NCBI GenBank assembly: GCA_910585625.1
Contig: CAJUFQ010000007.1
Location: 43,937-107,936, forward strand
DNA length: 64,000 bases
Origin: an uncultured Lachnospiraceae bacterium
Lineage (GTDB): Bacteria > Bacillota > Clostridia > Lachnospirales > Lachnospiraceae
Reading direction: 5' to 3'
Part shown: in pieces, positions 52,247 to 61,426 of the stretch
Layout: each line of letters starts with the position of its first letter
Position numbering within the stretch: the first letter of the stretch is position 1
The notes under the pieces: model-generated
Database searches by the model: none
What the model was told of the DNA's origin: nothing
Seen by the model: only the letters and a program-made list of their open reading frames with translations
Translations under genes and position numbers: made by a program

Positions 52247-53440
52247 ATGAAGTGTGCAAATTGTGGCGCAGAGCTGAAAGTTGGATGTATTTATTGCTCT
52301 GTTTGTGGGAAAGAAGCACAGATTGTATCCGATTACAATTTGCTGGAAGATGATTTCCTCCGAAACATGTTACAAGAGCGTGAGGAAAATATAAGGAAGA
52401 AAGCAGCTGGCGAGGCGTTGAAGAAACAGCAGCCGCAGGAATCCCATCCCAAAAACATAGACGGACAGAATGGCAAAGCGGGCAAGCAGAAGCGTAAAGT
52501 GAAAAAGCGGGTTGTTTTTGCAGTCGTTTCAATTATCCTCTTGGTCGTCCTGATTGTAGTGATAGTGCTGATGGTGAATCACAGTAAAGAGAATTCTTAT
52601 GATTATCAGATGGAGCAGGCGCGGGCGTATGTGAGAGATATGAATTACAGGGCGGCGCAGGAGAGCGTGAACCGCGCCCTGGAACTGGATGGAGACAGCT
52701 TAGAGGCAAAGCTTTTGCTGGCAGATATTTATGTGCTGCGGGGGGATGAAGACAAGGCGCTTGCGCTTTTTGAAGAGATATGCAGGGAACATACTGACAA
52801 TAAAGAAGCTTATGTGAAGCTCATTGGCCTTTATGACAGCAAGAAAGATTATGAGTCTATCTTAAAACTCAGTGAAGAGGCAGAGGAAGGCATGGGGGGG
52901 CTGTTTTCCGAGTATCTCCCAGGGACGCCGGAATTTGATACAGAAGAAGGGGTGTACACGGAAGAATTTTATGTGGGTATTTCCGTTGAGGAAGGGAATG
53001 CCATTTATTACACATTGGACGGCACGGATCCCAGGCAGGGTATGGAATATCAGGCGCCCATCCTGGTCGGGCCGGGCGAGACCGTGAAGATCCGGGCAGT
53101 TGCCAGGAATGGTTATGAGTTATATGGCGATGAAATTGCAGGGGAATTTGAGACAGAACCGGAGAAGCCGGAAAAGCCGCGGGTCTCTCCCAGCGGAGGC
53201 AGTTTTTATGATGCGCAGGAGATTACGGTGACAGTTCCGGTAGGGTGTAAGGTCTATTATACCTGGGATGGCACGACGCCGGACACGAGCGCTGCCCAAT
53301 ATACCCAGCCCATTGCCATGCCGGAAGGAAATAATATCCTTTCGCTCGTTGCGGTAAACCAGTATGGCTTGCATTCTGATGTGTTAAAGTGCAATTACAT
53401 TTACATGCCCGTGGTACAAAATACTGCAGGCCAGGAATAG
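52247..53440 (+). CDS. Zinc-ribbon membrane protein with TPR and chitobiase-C-terminal-like repeats
   Basis: A 397-residue protein. A zinc ribbon opens it (MKCANCGAELKVGCIYCSVCG). A basic linker and one membrane helix (about 87-110) follow, which puts the rest outside. Residues 118-210 are TPR-like helices (YRAAQESVNRALELDGDSLE; LLADIYVLRGDEDKALALFE). Two beta modules of the chitobiase/hexosaminidase C-terminal kind come next, each with a YYTxDGTxP motif (IYYTLDGTDP and VYYTWDGTTP). This mix recurs in Lachnospiraceae but has no known function; a role in sensing or scaffolding at the cell surface is possible. It starts 2 bases after folD. Confidence 0.85.
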   Translation: MKCANCGAELKVGCIYCSVCGKEAQIVSDYNLLEDDFLRNMLQEREENIRKKAAGEALKKQQPQESHPKNIDGQNGKAGKQKRKVKKRVVFAVVSIILLVVLIVVIVLMVNHSKENSYDYQMEQARAYVRDMNYRAAQESVNRALELDGDSLEAKLLLADIYVLRGDEDKALALFEEICREHTDNKEAYVKLIGLYDSKKDYESILKLSEEAEEGMGGLFSEYLPGTPEFDTEEGVYTEEFYVGISVEEGNAIYYTLDGTDPRQGMEYQAPILVGPGETVKIRAVARNGYELYGDEIAGEFETEPEKPEKPRVSPSGGSFYDAQEITVTVPVGCKVYYTWDGTTPDTSAAQYTQPIAMPEGNNILSLVAVNQYGLHSDVLKCNYIYMPVVQNTAGQE

Positions 53441-53465
53441 ACACGATACGAAAAGGATGTGCTTT

Positions 53466-54593
53466 ATGAAAGATTTAAAGAAAATCCGGGATGAAATCGA
53501 TGAGATTGACCGCCAGATAGTTGCTTTGTATGAGGAGCGGATGCAGCGCACCACAGAGGTGGCAGAATACAAAATTTCCGTAGGCAGGCAGGTGCTGGAC
53601 AGAAAGCGTGAGAAAGAAAAGCTGGAGCTTGTGAAGGGGCAGGCGAAAGAGGAGAACCGTTTTGGCGTAGGAGAGCTGTTTGAGCAGATTATGGCTATGA
53701 GCAGGAAGCGGCAGTATCAGCTCTTGCGGCAGCATGGACAGAGGCCGGAACTTGGGTTTCAGGAGGTGGACGAGCTTCCTTTTCACACACAGAGGATCGT
53801 CTATCAAGGAACGGAAGGCGCATACAGCCAGCTTGCGATGAAGGCTTATTTCGGGGATGATGTGCAAGGATACCATGTAGATACCTGGCGTGACGCCATG
53901 GAGGCGATTCAGGAGGGGAAGGCGGATTACGCCGTATTGCCCATTGAGAATTCTTCCGCGGGGATTGTGGGGGAGAATTTTGACTTGATGCTGGAATATG
54001 ATAATTATATTGTGGCGGAGCAGACGATTAAGATTGAGCATGCCCTGCTGGGGCTTCCGGATACAGAAATATCTGATATCCGAACTGTATACTCCCATCC
54101 GCAGGCGCTGATGCAGAGCGTGGATTTCCTGGATGGGCATAAGGAGTGGGAGCGTGTCCCAGTGGAAAACACAGCCGTTGCTGCTCAGATGGTAGTCAGG
54201 GAGCAGAAGAAGGAATGGGCGGCGATTGCCAGCGAGGTGACGGCTGGTATTTATGGGCTTAAGATCTTAAAGGATAACATTAACTACAGCGATGAAAACA
54301 GCACGCGCTTTATCATTGTGGGCGGCAGGAGGCTCAGGCTGAAAGGCGCAGGCAAAGTTAGTATCTGCTTTGAGGTATCCCATGAGAGCGGTTCTTTGTA
54401 CCGTATGCTTTCCCATTTCATGTTCAACAGCCTGAACATGGTTAAGATTGAATCGAGGCCGATTAAAGATAAGAGTTTCGAATATCGGTTTTTCGTGGAT
54501 TTGGACGGGGATTTAGGCAGCGGGGCCCTGCAGAATGCTTTGAAGGGCCTGATGGAGGAAGCTCTTTATGTGAAAGTGCTGGGAAACTATTAA
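53466..54593 (+). CDS. pheA: Bifunctional chorismate mutase / prephenate dehydratase (P-protein)
   Basis: A 375-residue enzyme for phenylalanine synthesis. The start at 53466 has AAAGGA 10 bases upstream; an ATG three codons earlier is less well placed. Residues 1-85 are a chorismate mutase of the AroQ class (MKDLKKIRDEIDEIDRQIV, KREKEKLELVKG). Residues 105-280 are the dehydratase (YQGTEGAYSQLAMKAYFG, VLPIENSSAGIV, NSTRFIIVGG as ENSTRF). Residues 295-370 are an ACT domain (KVSICFEVSHESGSLYRMLS, IESRPIKDKSFEYRFFVD), which would give feedback control by phenylalanine. Here the gene is a lone biosynthetic gene. Confidence 0.96.
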   Translation: MKDLKKIRDEIDEIDRQIVALYEERMQRTTEVAEYKISVGRQVLDRKREKEKLELVKGQAKEENRFGVGELFEQIMAMSRKRQYQLLRQHGQRPELGFQEVDELPFHTQRIVYQGTEGAYSQLAMKAYFGDDVQGYHVDTWRDAMEAIQEGKADYAVLPIENSSAGIVGENFDLMLEYDNYIVAEQTIKIEHALLGLPDTEISDIRTVYSHPQALMQSVDFLDGHKEWERVPVENTAVAAQMVVREQKKEWAAIASEVTAGIYGLKILKDNINYSDENSTRFIIVGGRRLRLKGAGKVSICFEVSHESGSLYRMLSHFMFNSLNMVKIESRPIKDKSFEYRFFVDLDGDLGSGALQNALKGLMEEALYVKVLGNY

Positions 54594-54609
54594 AGTGAGG
54601 GCCATAAAG

Positions 54610-55902
54610 ATGGATAGTGCAACGAACATGATATTATACCGCAACTTAGGACAAGGGCAGATTTTCGGCAACATGACCTGGATTATGGAACATTACGGCA
54701 GTGAATTCTATAACCGCGAAGATGTAAGGTCACTCTGTTATGAAAGCTTCCATGACCTCATTGAGCTTTCGGCAAGCCATGGGTTTGAAGGCAATTTATG
54801 GCACGATTACCTGACGTACCTGATGGTGGACAATGAGAATGCCTATAGCACGGCCTGTGAGATTAGGGGACGGGTGTCTGGCAGCATTAACGAGCTGGCT
54901 AGGCATGATTTTGCCATATTTATGGAGCTGTTCGCATTTGATTTCGGGAAGCTCATAGAAGGGTTAGATATGCCGGAGCTTGCCGTCCTTTCTGATTACC
55001 GGCGTTCTGGTCAGAATGGTAAGGTATTCAACCATAGGATCAGGGACCGGATCTGCAGTTTAAGCGTCCGCCTGGAACAGGCGGCGACGGTTGAGGAATT
55101 CCAAGCAGAAGTCACGGACTTCTACCGGGAGTTTGGCGTAGGGAAGCTTGGTCTGCACAAGGCGTTCCGCATTGAGCATGAGGGGCAGGGAGCGAAGATT
55201 GTGCCTATTGCCAATATCGCGCATGTGCATCTTTCGGACTTGGTGGGGTATGAGCTTGCCAAGCAGAAGCTGCTTGCCAATACAGAGGCTTTCGTGCAGG
55301 GGAAGCAGGCGAACAACTGCCTGCTGTTTGGGGATGCCGGGACAGGCAAGTCCAGCAGCATTAAGGCAATCATTAACCAGTATTACAGTCAGGGACTGAG
55401 GATGATAGAAGTGTACAAGCATCAGTTCCAGGACTTAAATTCAGTGATTTCCCAAATTAAGAATCGGAATTATAAATTTATCATATATATGGATGACCTG
55501 TCTTTTGAGGAATTTGAGATTGAGTATAAATATCTAAAGGCAGTAATTGAGGGCGGGTTGGAAAAAAAGCCGGATAATGTGCTGATTTATGCGACGTCCA
55601 ACCGCAGGCATCTTGTGCGGGAGAAATTCAGCGACAAGCAGGAGCGGGACGACGAACTGCACACGAATGACACCGTGCAGGAGAAACTTTCGCTCGTGTC
55701 AAGGTTCGGCGTTACCATCTATTTCGGTGCGCCGGATAAGAAGGAATACCATAACATTGTGAAAAACCTTGCGGAAACAAACCAGATACAGATGGAGACG
55801 CAGATGCTTCTGTCAGAGGCAGACCGGTGGGAGCTGAATCATGGGGGACGTTCCGGGAGGACGGCACAGCAGTTTATCAATTATCTGCTGGGTAAACAAT
55901 AA
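54610..55902 (+). CDS. DUF815 AAA-type ATP-binding protein
   Basis: A 430-residue protein. The start at 54610 is favoured by GAGG upstream; a GTG at 54595 is also open. The first 200 residues are helical and not recognised. The ATPase core has LLFGDAGTGKSSSIKAII near residue 236, Walker B in FIIYMDDLSFEE, and ATSNRRHLVREKFSDK as sensor 1, the usual DUF815 pattern. The C terminus holds NHGGRSGRTAQQFINYLLG. The role of the family is unknown. It starts 16 bases after pheA and is followed 17 bases later by the Ppx/GppA gene. Confidence 0.92.
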   Translation: MDSATNMILYRNLGQGQIFGNMTWIMEHYGSEFYNREDVRSLCYESFHDLIELSASHGFEGNLWHDYLTYLMVDNENAYSTACEIRGRVSGSINELARHDFAIFMELFAFDFGKLIEGLDMPELAVLSDYRRSGQNGKVFNHRIRDRICSLSVRLEQAATVEEFQAEVTDFYREFGVGKLGLHKAFRIEHEGQGAKIVPIANIAHVHLSDLVGYELAKQKLLANTEAFVQGKQANNCLLFGDAGTGKSSSIKAIINQYYSQGLRMIEVYKHQFQDLNSVISQIKNRNYKFIIYMDDLSFEEFEIEYKYLKAVIEGGLEKKPDNVLIYATSNRRHLVREKFSDKQERDDELHTNDTVQEKLSLVSRFGVTIYFGAPDKKEYHNIVKNLAETNQIQMETQMLLSEADRWELNHGGRSGRTAQQFINYLLGKQ

Positions 55903-55919
55903 AGTGAGAAGGTGAATTT

Positions 55920-57452
55920 ATGAAGATTATGACATTTGCGGCAATTTATATCGGCTCCTATGAAGTCAGCATGAAGGTATTTGAAATCCGCCCGGGCAGG
56001 AAAATCCGTCTGGTGGATTATGTGCGCAGCCGCCTGGAGCTGGGGCTTGACGCCTATAGCAAGGGAGTGATTGGTTACGAGCTGGTAGAAGACCTTTGCC
56101 AGGTACTTAAGGAGTTCCATTCCATCATGGATGGTTACAAGGTGGATACATACAAGGCTTATGCAGGCAATATGCTGCGGACAGTGAGCAACGGGCTGTT
56201 TATCCTTGACCAGATACGCATACGCACTAAGCTGGAAGTTACGGTGGCAAGCAATTCCGAACTCCGGTTCCTGAGTTATGAGTCATTGGCGGCTTCTCCG
56301 GAATTTGAGAAGATGATTGGGCAAGGAGCCGTGGTGGTTGACGTGGGCGGCGGGAGTATGCAGATTACGCTATTCCAGCACGGCACGGCTGTAACGACCC
56401 AGCGCATCGAACTGGGTATCATGCGCATCTGGGAAAAGCTTTCCAAGATCCGCAACATGGTCTCTCATTACGAGACACAGATTCAGGAGCTGATTGATAA
56501 GGAACTGGAAATTTTTAAGCGGCTCTATTTAGAAGGGCAGGAGATAGAGTATGTGATTCTCATGGGGGACTATATCGGTGAAATGGTGAAAGGCTTTTCC
56601 AAGAAATTGGACGACGGCACGATTGAGGCGGAGCGTTTCTTAAAGCTGCTGAATAAATGGCATAAGAAATCTCCGAAAGAGATTGCCGTAGAGCTAAACC
56701 TTGTCAACGAGAACGACCCCTTAATCCTGCCGTCCGTCGTGCTGTATAAACGGCTTACGGAAGAGATGGACGCAGATTTCGTGTGGGTGCCGGATGTGAG
56801 CATCGGAGACGGGATTGTCTGCGATTATGCGGAGAAGAACCATATGATACATTTCCTGCATGACCTCGATAAGGATATCATGGCAGCTTCCAAGAATCTT
56901 GCAGAGCGTTACCAGAGCTATTCCGGGCATACGGAATCCGTGCTTTCCACAAGCACGGTGATTTTCGATGCCCTGAAGAAAGTGCATGGGCTTGGGAAGC
57001 GGGAGCGCCTTCTTTTACAAGTGGCGTCTATCCTCCACGACTGCGGACGGTACGTGAGCCTGACAAACCAGTCGGAGTGTTCTTATCAGATTATCACAGC
57101 TTCGGAAATTATCGGCCTCACGGAGCTTGAACGGGAGATTGTGGCAGGAACGGTCAAATACAATTCTCTGCCGAGGCCGCCTTATGAGGATCTCAGGGAT
57201 AAGCTGGATAAGGAAAGCTATGTGGTTGTCTCTAAGCTTACGGCAATCTTAAAGATTGCCAATGCCATGGACCGCAGCCATAAACAGAAATTTGAGAATA
57301 TCAAAGCCGCGTTAAAGGGCAAGGAACTGATTATCACAATCGAGACGAAAGAAAATACAGTGCTGGAGAAAGGGCTTTTTTCCGCATATGCGGAGACATT
57401 CGAAGAAGTATTCAGCATCATGCCTAAGATTAAAGAGAAAAGGGTATTTTAA
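55920..57452 (+). CDS. Ppx/GppA phosphatase with HD domain
   Basis: A 510-residue enzyme of the exopolyphosphatase/pppGpp phosphatase group. The actin-type ATPase fold covers residues 1-300 (FAAIYIGSYEVSMKVFEI, AVVVDVGGGSMQITLF, RIELGIMRIWEKL). The HD domain follows (SGHTESVLSTSTVIFD, VASILHDCGRYVSL, IVAGTVKYNSLPRPPYEDL). It would release phosphate from polyphosphate or, less likely, dephosphorylate pppGpp. It lies just before ppk1, so both ends of the polyphosphate cycle are together. The first Asp of the usual IDxGS loop is Tyr-Ile (AIYIGSYE), a change that may affect activity. Confidence 0.92.
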   Translation: MKIMTFAAIYIGSYEVSMKVFEIRPGRKIRLVDYVRSRLELGLDAYSKGVIGYELVEDLCQVLKEFHSIMDGYKVDTYKAYAGNMLRTVSNGLFILDQIRIRTKLEVTVASNSELRFLSYESLAASPEFEKMIGQGAVVVDVGGGSMQITLFQHGTAVTTQRIELGIMRIWEKLSKIRNMVSHYETQIQELIDKELEIFKRLYLEGQEIEYVILMGDYIGEMVKGFSKKLDDGTIEAERFLKLLNKWHKKSPKEIAVELNLVNENDPLILPSVVLYKRLTEEMDADFVWVPDVSIGDGIVCDYAEKNHMIHFLHDLDKDIMAASKNLAERYQSYSGHTESVLSTSTVIFDALKKVHGLGKRERLLLQVASILHDCGRYVSLTNQSECSYQIITASEIIGLTELEREIVAGTVKYNSLPRPPYEDLRDKLDKESYVVVSKLTAILKIANAMDRSHKQKFENIKAALKGKELIITIETKENTVLEKGLFSAYAETFEEVFSIMPKIKEKRVF

Positions 57453-57485
57453 GTTACGGTTTACATATCAGCCTGACTGTAACTT
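57451..57485 (+). other. Hairpin between the Ppx/GppA gene and ppk1
   Basis: AAGTTACGGT and ACTGTAACTT pair over 10 bases with one wobble around a 15-base loop. The left arm overlaps the stop of the upstream gene. There is no T run. It could set the ratio of the two products or bind a regulator. Confidence 0.45.
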
Positions 57486-57522
57486 AAGGGGAAACAGAAT
57501 AAAATTTTGCAGGAGGTAGCAT

Positions 57523-59655
57523 ATGGAAAAAGAAAAAGATTTTCTGAAGCCGGAATATTACGAAAATCGTGAAGTGAGCTGGTTGAAGTTCAACCAGCGT
57601 GTACTGAATGAGGCCAGGGATAAGAGCATCCCTTTGCTGGAGAGGCTTAAGTTTGTGAGCATTACATCCTCTAACTTGGATGAATTTTTCATGGTACGCG
57701 TGGCTTCCCTGAAAGATATGGTGCATGCAGGGTATAAGAAGAAGGATATTGCAGGCATGACGGCACAAGAACAGCTGGACGCGATTAACAAAGATACGCG
57801 CGCGTTGGTGGAACTGCAATATTCTACCTTTAACCGTTCGCTTCTGCCCCAGCTCCACAACCATGGGATAGAAATCATCGCCGCGCATGAAGACCTGACG
57901 CCCAAGCAGGCAGAGTATGTAGACCATTATTTCCAGGAAAGCGTGTATCCGGTGCTTACGCCCATGGCGGTAGATGCTTCGCGCCCATTCCCATTGATTC
58001 GCAACAAATCGCTGAATATTGCCGCGCTGCTGACGAAGAAGGAAGACAAGAAAGGGGAGACAGAGTTTGCCACTGTCCAGGTACCTTCCGTGTTGCCAAG
58101 GATTGTGCAGATTCCGTCCGGAACGGAGGGAGTGCGGACATTCCTGCTTCTTGAACAGATTATCGAGCGGAATATCCAGCAGCTGTTCCTGAACTATGAC
58201 GTGCTTTGTGCTTATCCTTACCGTATCATGCGCAATGCTGACCTGAGTATCGATGAGGATGAGGCGGAAGATTTGCTGCAGGAAATCCAGAAACAGTTGA
58301 AGAAGCGGCAGTGGGGTGAGGTCATCCGCCTGGAGGTGGAGGAGAAAGTTGACAAACAGCTGTTGTCTATCTTGAAAGAAGACCTCCATATTGCTCAGGA
58401 AGCCATCTATAAGATTGGCGGCCCGATAGACCTGACGTTTTTGATGAAGATGTATGGCGTTGAGGGGAAGGATGAATTGCGTTATCCGTCCTATAAGCCC
58501 CAGCAGGTGCCGCAGATTGCACCGGGCAGCGATATCTTTGCTGCTATCCGCAAAGAGGATATTCTGCTGCACCATCCATACCAGACATTTGACCCGGTGG
58601 TAGACTTCATCCGCCAGGCTTCCGTAGATCCGGATGTGCTTGCCATCAAGCAGACCTTATACCGTGTCAGCGGCAATTCGCCAATTATCGCGTCATTGGC
58701 GCAGGCTGCGGAGAACGGCAAGCAAGTGTCCGTCCTGGTGGAGCTTAAGGCGCGGTTTGACGAGGAAAATAATATTGTCTGGGCGCAGAAACTGGAGAAA
58801 GCGGGCTGTCATGTTATTTATGGGCTTGTAGGGTTAAAGACCCATAGTAAGATTGCGTTGGTAGTGCGCAGGGAAGAAGATGGGATTCGCAGATATGTGC
58901 ATCTAGGCACTGGCAATTACAACGATTCGACGGCGAAATTATATACGGATCTGGGGATGTTCACCTGTTCTGAGGCAATCGGAGAAGATGCCACGGCAGT
59001 ATTCAATATGCTTTCCGGCTATTCTGAGCCGCTTACCTGGAATAAGCTTGTGGTTGCGCCCATCTGGCTGCGGAAACGTTTCCTCAAGATGATTAAACGT
59101 GAAATGAAACATGCGCAGGCAGGGCAGGAGGCGTTCATCAAGGCTAAAATGAATTCCCTCTGCGACAGGGACATCATTGCTGCATTGTATGAAGCTTCCG
59201 CAGCAGGCGTGAAGATTGATTTGGTGGTGCGCGGTATCTGTTGCCTGCGGACAGGGATTCCGGGCATCAGCGAGAATATCACGGTGCGTTCCATTGTGGG
59301 AAATTTCCTGGAACACAGCCGGATTTTCTGGTTCCACAACGATGGGCAGGAGGAAATCTACATGGGAAGCGCAGACTGGATGCCCCGTAACCTTGACCGG
59401 CGTGTGGAAATCATGTTTCCGGTGGAGGATGAGGGCCTGATGGATCAGGTACGCCACGTAATGGAGACGCAGCTTGCGGACAATACGAAAGCAAACATCC
59501 TGCAGTCCAATGGTAAATACGAGAAAATTGACAAGCGTGGGAAGAGGCTGGTTAATTCACAAGAGCAGTTCTGTGCGGAAGCCAAAGAGGCTGTGCCAAA
59601 GAAGGCGAATGTTTACCAGGACCGGGTGTTCATACCGGCAGAACCCATGGAGTAA
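57523..59655 (+). CDS. ppk1: Polyphosphate kinase 1
   Basis: A 710-residue enzyme that builds polyphosphate from ATP and works in reverse. The four domains are in order: N-terminal helices (NREVSWLKFNQRVLNEARD), the head (SITSSNLDEFFMVRVASLKD), and two phospholipase-D-like halves. The His that carries the phosphate is in GLKTHSKIALVVRRE (near residue 440). Nucleotide and Arg contacts are in RYVHLGTGNYND, RGICCLRTGIPG and SADWMPRNLDRRVEIMFPV. Length is normal. AGGAGG lies 6 bases before the ATG. The HAD phosphatase gene follows after 13 bases. Confidence 0.98.
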   Translation: MEKEKDFLKPEYYENREVSWLKFNQRVLNEARDKSIPLLERLKFVSITSSNLDEFFMVRVASLKDMVHAGYKKKDIAGMTAQEQLDAINKDTRALVELQYSTFNRSLLPQLHNHGIEIIAAHEDLTPKQAEYVDHYFQESVYPVLTPMAVDASRPFPLIRNKSLNIAALLTKKEDKKGETEFATVQVPSVLPRIVQIPSGTEGVRTFLLLEQIIERNIQQLFLNYDVLCAYPYRIMRNADLSIDEDEAEDLLQEIQKQLKKRQWGEVIRLEVEEKVDKQLLSILKEDLHIAQEAIYKIGGPIDLTFLMKMYGVEGKDELRYPSYKPQQVPQIAPGSDIFAAIRKEDILLHHPYQTFDPVVDFIRQASVDPDVLAIKQTLYRVSGNSPIIASLAQAAENGKQVSVLVELKARFDEENNIVWAQKLEKAGCHVIYGLVGLKTHSKIALVVRREEDGIRRYVHLGTGNYNDSTAKLYTDLGMFTCSEAIGEDATAVFNMLSGYSEPLTWNKLVVAPIWLRKRFLKMIKREMKHAQAGQEAFIKAKMNSLCDRDIIAALYEASAAGVKIDLVVRGICCLRTGIPGISENITVRSIVGNFLEHSRIFWFHNDGQEEIYMGSADWMPRNLDRRVEIMFPVEDEGLMDQVRHVMETQLADNTKANILQSNGKYEKIDKRGKRLVNSQEQFCAEAKEAVPKKANVYQDRVFIPAEPME

Positions 59656-59668
59656 GAAGGAGAAAGTC

Positions 59669-60481
59669 ATGGAACATAAGATACTCTTCACCGATTTGGA
59701 TGACACTTTGTTGGATGAAGACAAAAAGATTTGCAGGGAGAACCGGGAGAAGATAGCACAGATGCTAAAGCAGGGGCATTATTTCGTGATTGCCACCGGC
59801 CGCCCGACTGCCACAGGCAAGATTGTGGTAAAGGAACTGGGACTGACGATGCCGGGCTGCTATATGGCATCCTTCAATGGGGCTGTCATTTATGACTGTG
59901 CGGCGCAGCGGGTGCTTGCCCAGCGCACGATTCCATTGTATCTGGCGAAGGAAATCCTTGACGAGGCACATAAAGAGAGACTGTATATACATAGCTATCA
60001 GTCAGATATCATACTGACGGAGGAACACGGCCCTGAACTGGAATTTTATCTGAGCAAGGTCAAGATGGAATACCAGCTTGTCCAGGACATTTACAGCAGG
60101 CTGTATAATGAGCCGAATAAGCTTATCATGATTGATCTGGAAGGGCAGGGGAGGCTTTCGGATTTTAGGGAACGGCATGCGGTACTGAAAGAACAGGTCA
60201 ATAGTTTCTTTTCTAGGAATGAATATCTGGAAATCTGCCCAAAAGATACGGACAAGGGAAGCGCGGTTTCTTATATCAGCCAATTCCTGGGTATCCCAAC
60301 AGAACATACGGTGGCTGTGGGAGATGAGCGTAATGATGTCCCTATGATGCAGGCGGCCCATGTGGGGGTGGCAGTTGCAAACAGCCATCCCCAAGCCAAA
60401 GAGGCCGCAGATTACATAACAGACCGAGACAGCGCGCATGGGGCGATTGCCGAAGTAATCGATAAATTTATCCTTGCGTAG
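59669..60481 (+). CDS. HAD-superfamily phosphatase, Cof type
   Basis: A 270-residue hydrolase of the Cof/YbiV type, which removes phosphate from small sugar phosphates or nucleotides. Motif I is LFTDLDDTLLDE near residue 9, motif II TGRPT, motif III the Lys in KDTDKGSAVSYI and motif IV VAVGDERNDVPMMQAAHVG. The large cap domain is between II and III. The start follows AAGGAG; a longer frame upstream runs into ppk1. Its 3' end overlaps the convergent PHP gene by 14 bases. The substrate is unknown; the link to polyphosphate is only by position. Confidence 0.93.
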   Translation: MEHKILFTDLDDTLLDEDKKICRENREKIAQMLKQGHYFVIATGRPTATGKIVVKELGLTMPGCYMASFNGAVIYDCAAQRVLAQRTIPLYLAKEILDEAHKERLYIHSYQSDIILTEEHGPELEFYLSKVKMEYQLVQDIYSRLYNEPNKLIMIDLEGQGRLSDFRERHAVLKEQVNSFFSRNEYLEICPKDTDKGSAVSYISQFLGIPTEHTVAVGDERNDVPMMQAAHVGVAVANSHPQAKEAADYITDRDSAHGAIAEVIDKFILA

Positions 60482-61340
60482 AGAGCCTGTGGAACTCCTT
60501 AATCCGGGTTAGGACCTCGTATGGGATATCGAGGTTCCCTTGCCCGCTTCCCAGGCGGATATGAGGTTTATTGGAACCATGGAAATCTGAGCCGCCGCTG
60601 ACCAGTAAATCAAACTCATCGGCGAATTTCCTCATTTTTTCTTCATCGCCCGGCTTGTTCATGGAATACATGGCTTCAATGCCGACCAGGCCGGCGTCTT
60701 TTAAGTCCCGGATAAAGTCGTGCAGCTGTTCATGCTCCATGTGGCACAGCACCGGATGGGCAAAGAAGGCAAGTCCATGCCCTAATTTGATTAGCTTTAT
60801 GGCCTCGAAGGGCGTGATTTTCTCGCGGGGCACATAACACTTGCAGCCGTCTCCGAGGTATTCGGCAAAAACAGTCGCACGGTCTTTGACGAAACCTTGT
60901 TCTACCAGGTAACGGCCAAAATGCGCCCGGGTGATGACGCTGTCAGGAAATTGGGCATAAAGCTTTTCCATTGTGATGTCAAATCCTTCTTGCTGCAGCA
61001 GGGTAATCATCTTCTCATTGCGTTTATCCCTGCCGTCCACGAAATCACTGAGCCTTTCCAGGAAGTCAGGGTTCGTCTCATCGATATAATATCCCAGGAT
61101 ATGGACTTCCTGCCCATCAAGATCCGTGGAAAGTTCGACGCCCGGAACCAATTCCAGGCCCAGGGATTCTGCAACTGGGCGGGCCTTGGCGATACCCCCG
61201 ATGGAATCATGGTCTGTCAGCGCGATGGCAGACAGCCCGGTTTCTTTGGCGTGTTCCATCAGTTCCTGCGGGGTCAGCGTGCCGTCGGATTCGGTGGAGT
61301 GAGTGTGCAAGTCGATACGTTTGGTTGAATGTTCTGTCAT
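60468..61340 (-). CDS. PHP-domain phosphoesterase (TrpH/RNase AM-like)
   Basis: A 290-residue metal-dependent enzyme. The start at 61340 follows AAAGGA. PHP motifs are IDLHTHSTESDG (I), ALTDHDSIGG (II), VPGVELSTD and EVHILGYYID (III), and late His residues in FFAHPVLCHMEH and SGGSDFHGSNKP (IV). The closest characterised relatives degrade short RNA or 3',5'-bisphosphonucleotides from the 5' end. The insert after motif III (FVDGRDKRNEKMITLLQQEG) is also typical. It converges on the HAD gene with a 14-base overlap and no terminator. Confidence 0.94.
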   Translation of the reverse strand: MTEHSTKRIDLHTHSTESDGTLTPQELMEHAKETGLSAIALTDHDSIGGIAKARPVAESLGLELVPGVELSTDLDGQEVHILGYYIDETNPDFLERLSDFVDGRDKRNEKMITLLQQEGFDITMEKLYAQFPDSVITRAHFGRYLVEQGFVKDRATVFAEYLGDGCKCYVPREKITPFEAIKLIKLGHGLAFFAHPVLCHMEHEQLHDFIRDLKDAGLVGIEAMYSMNKPGDEEKMRKFADEFDLLVSGGSDFHGSNKPHIRLGSGQGNLDIPYEVLTRIKEFHRLSTQG

Positions 61341-61356
61341 AGGAAATCCTTTCTGT

Positions 61357-61384
61357 TGCAAAAATGAAATAAGTTGGTATAATT
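61357..61384 (+). promoter_or_regulatory. Promoter of the CAP-domain gene
   Basis: TTGCAA, 16-base spacer, TATAAT, 43 bases before the ATG. It is divergent from the PHP gene. Confidence 0.65.
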
Positions 61385-61426
61385 AAGTCTATCAAATATA
61401 TTAAAAAATGAAAAGGGCTGATAATC

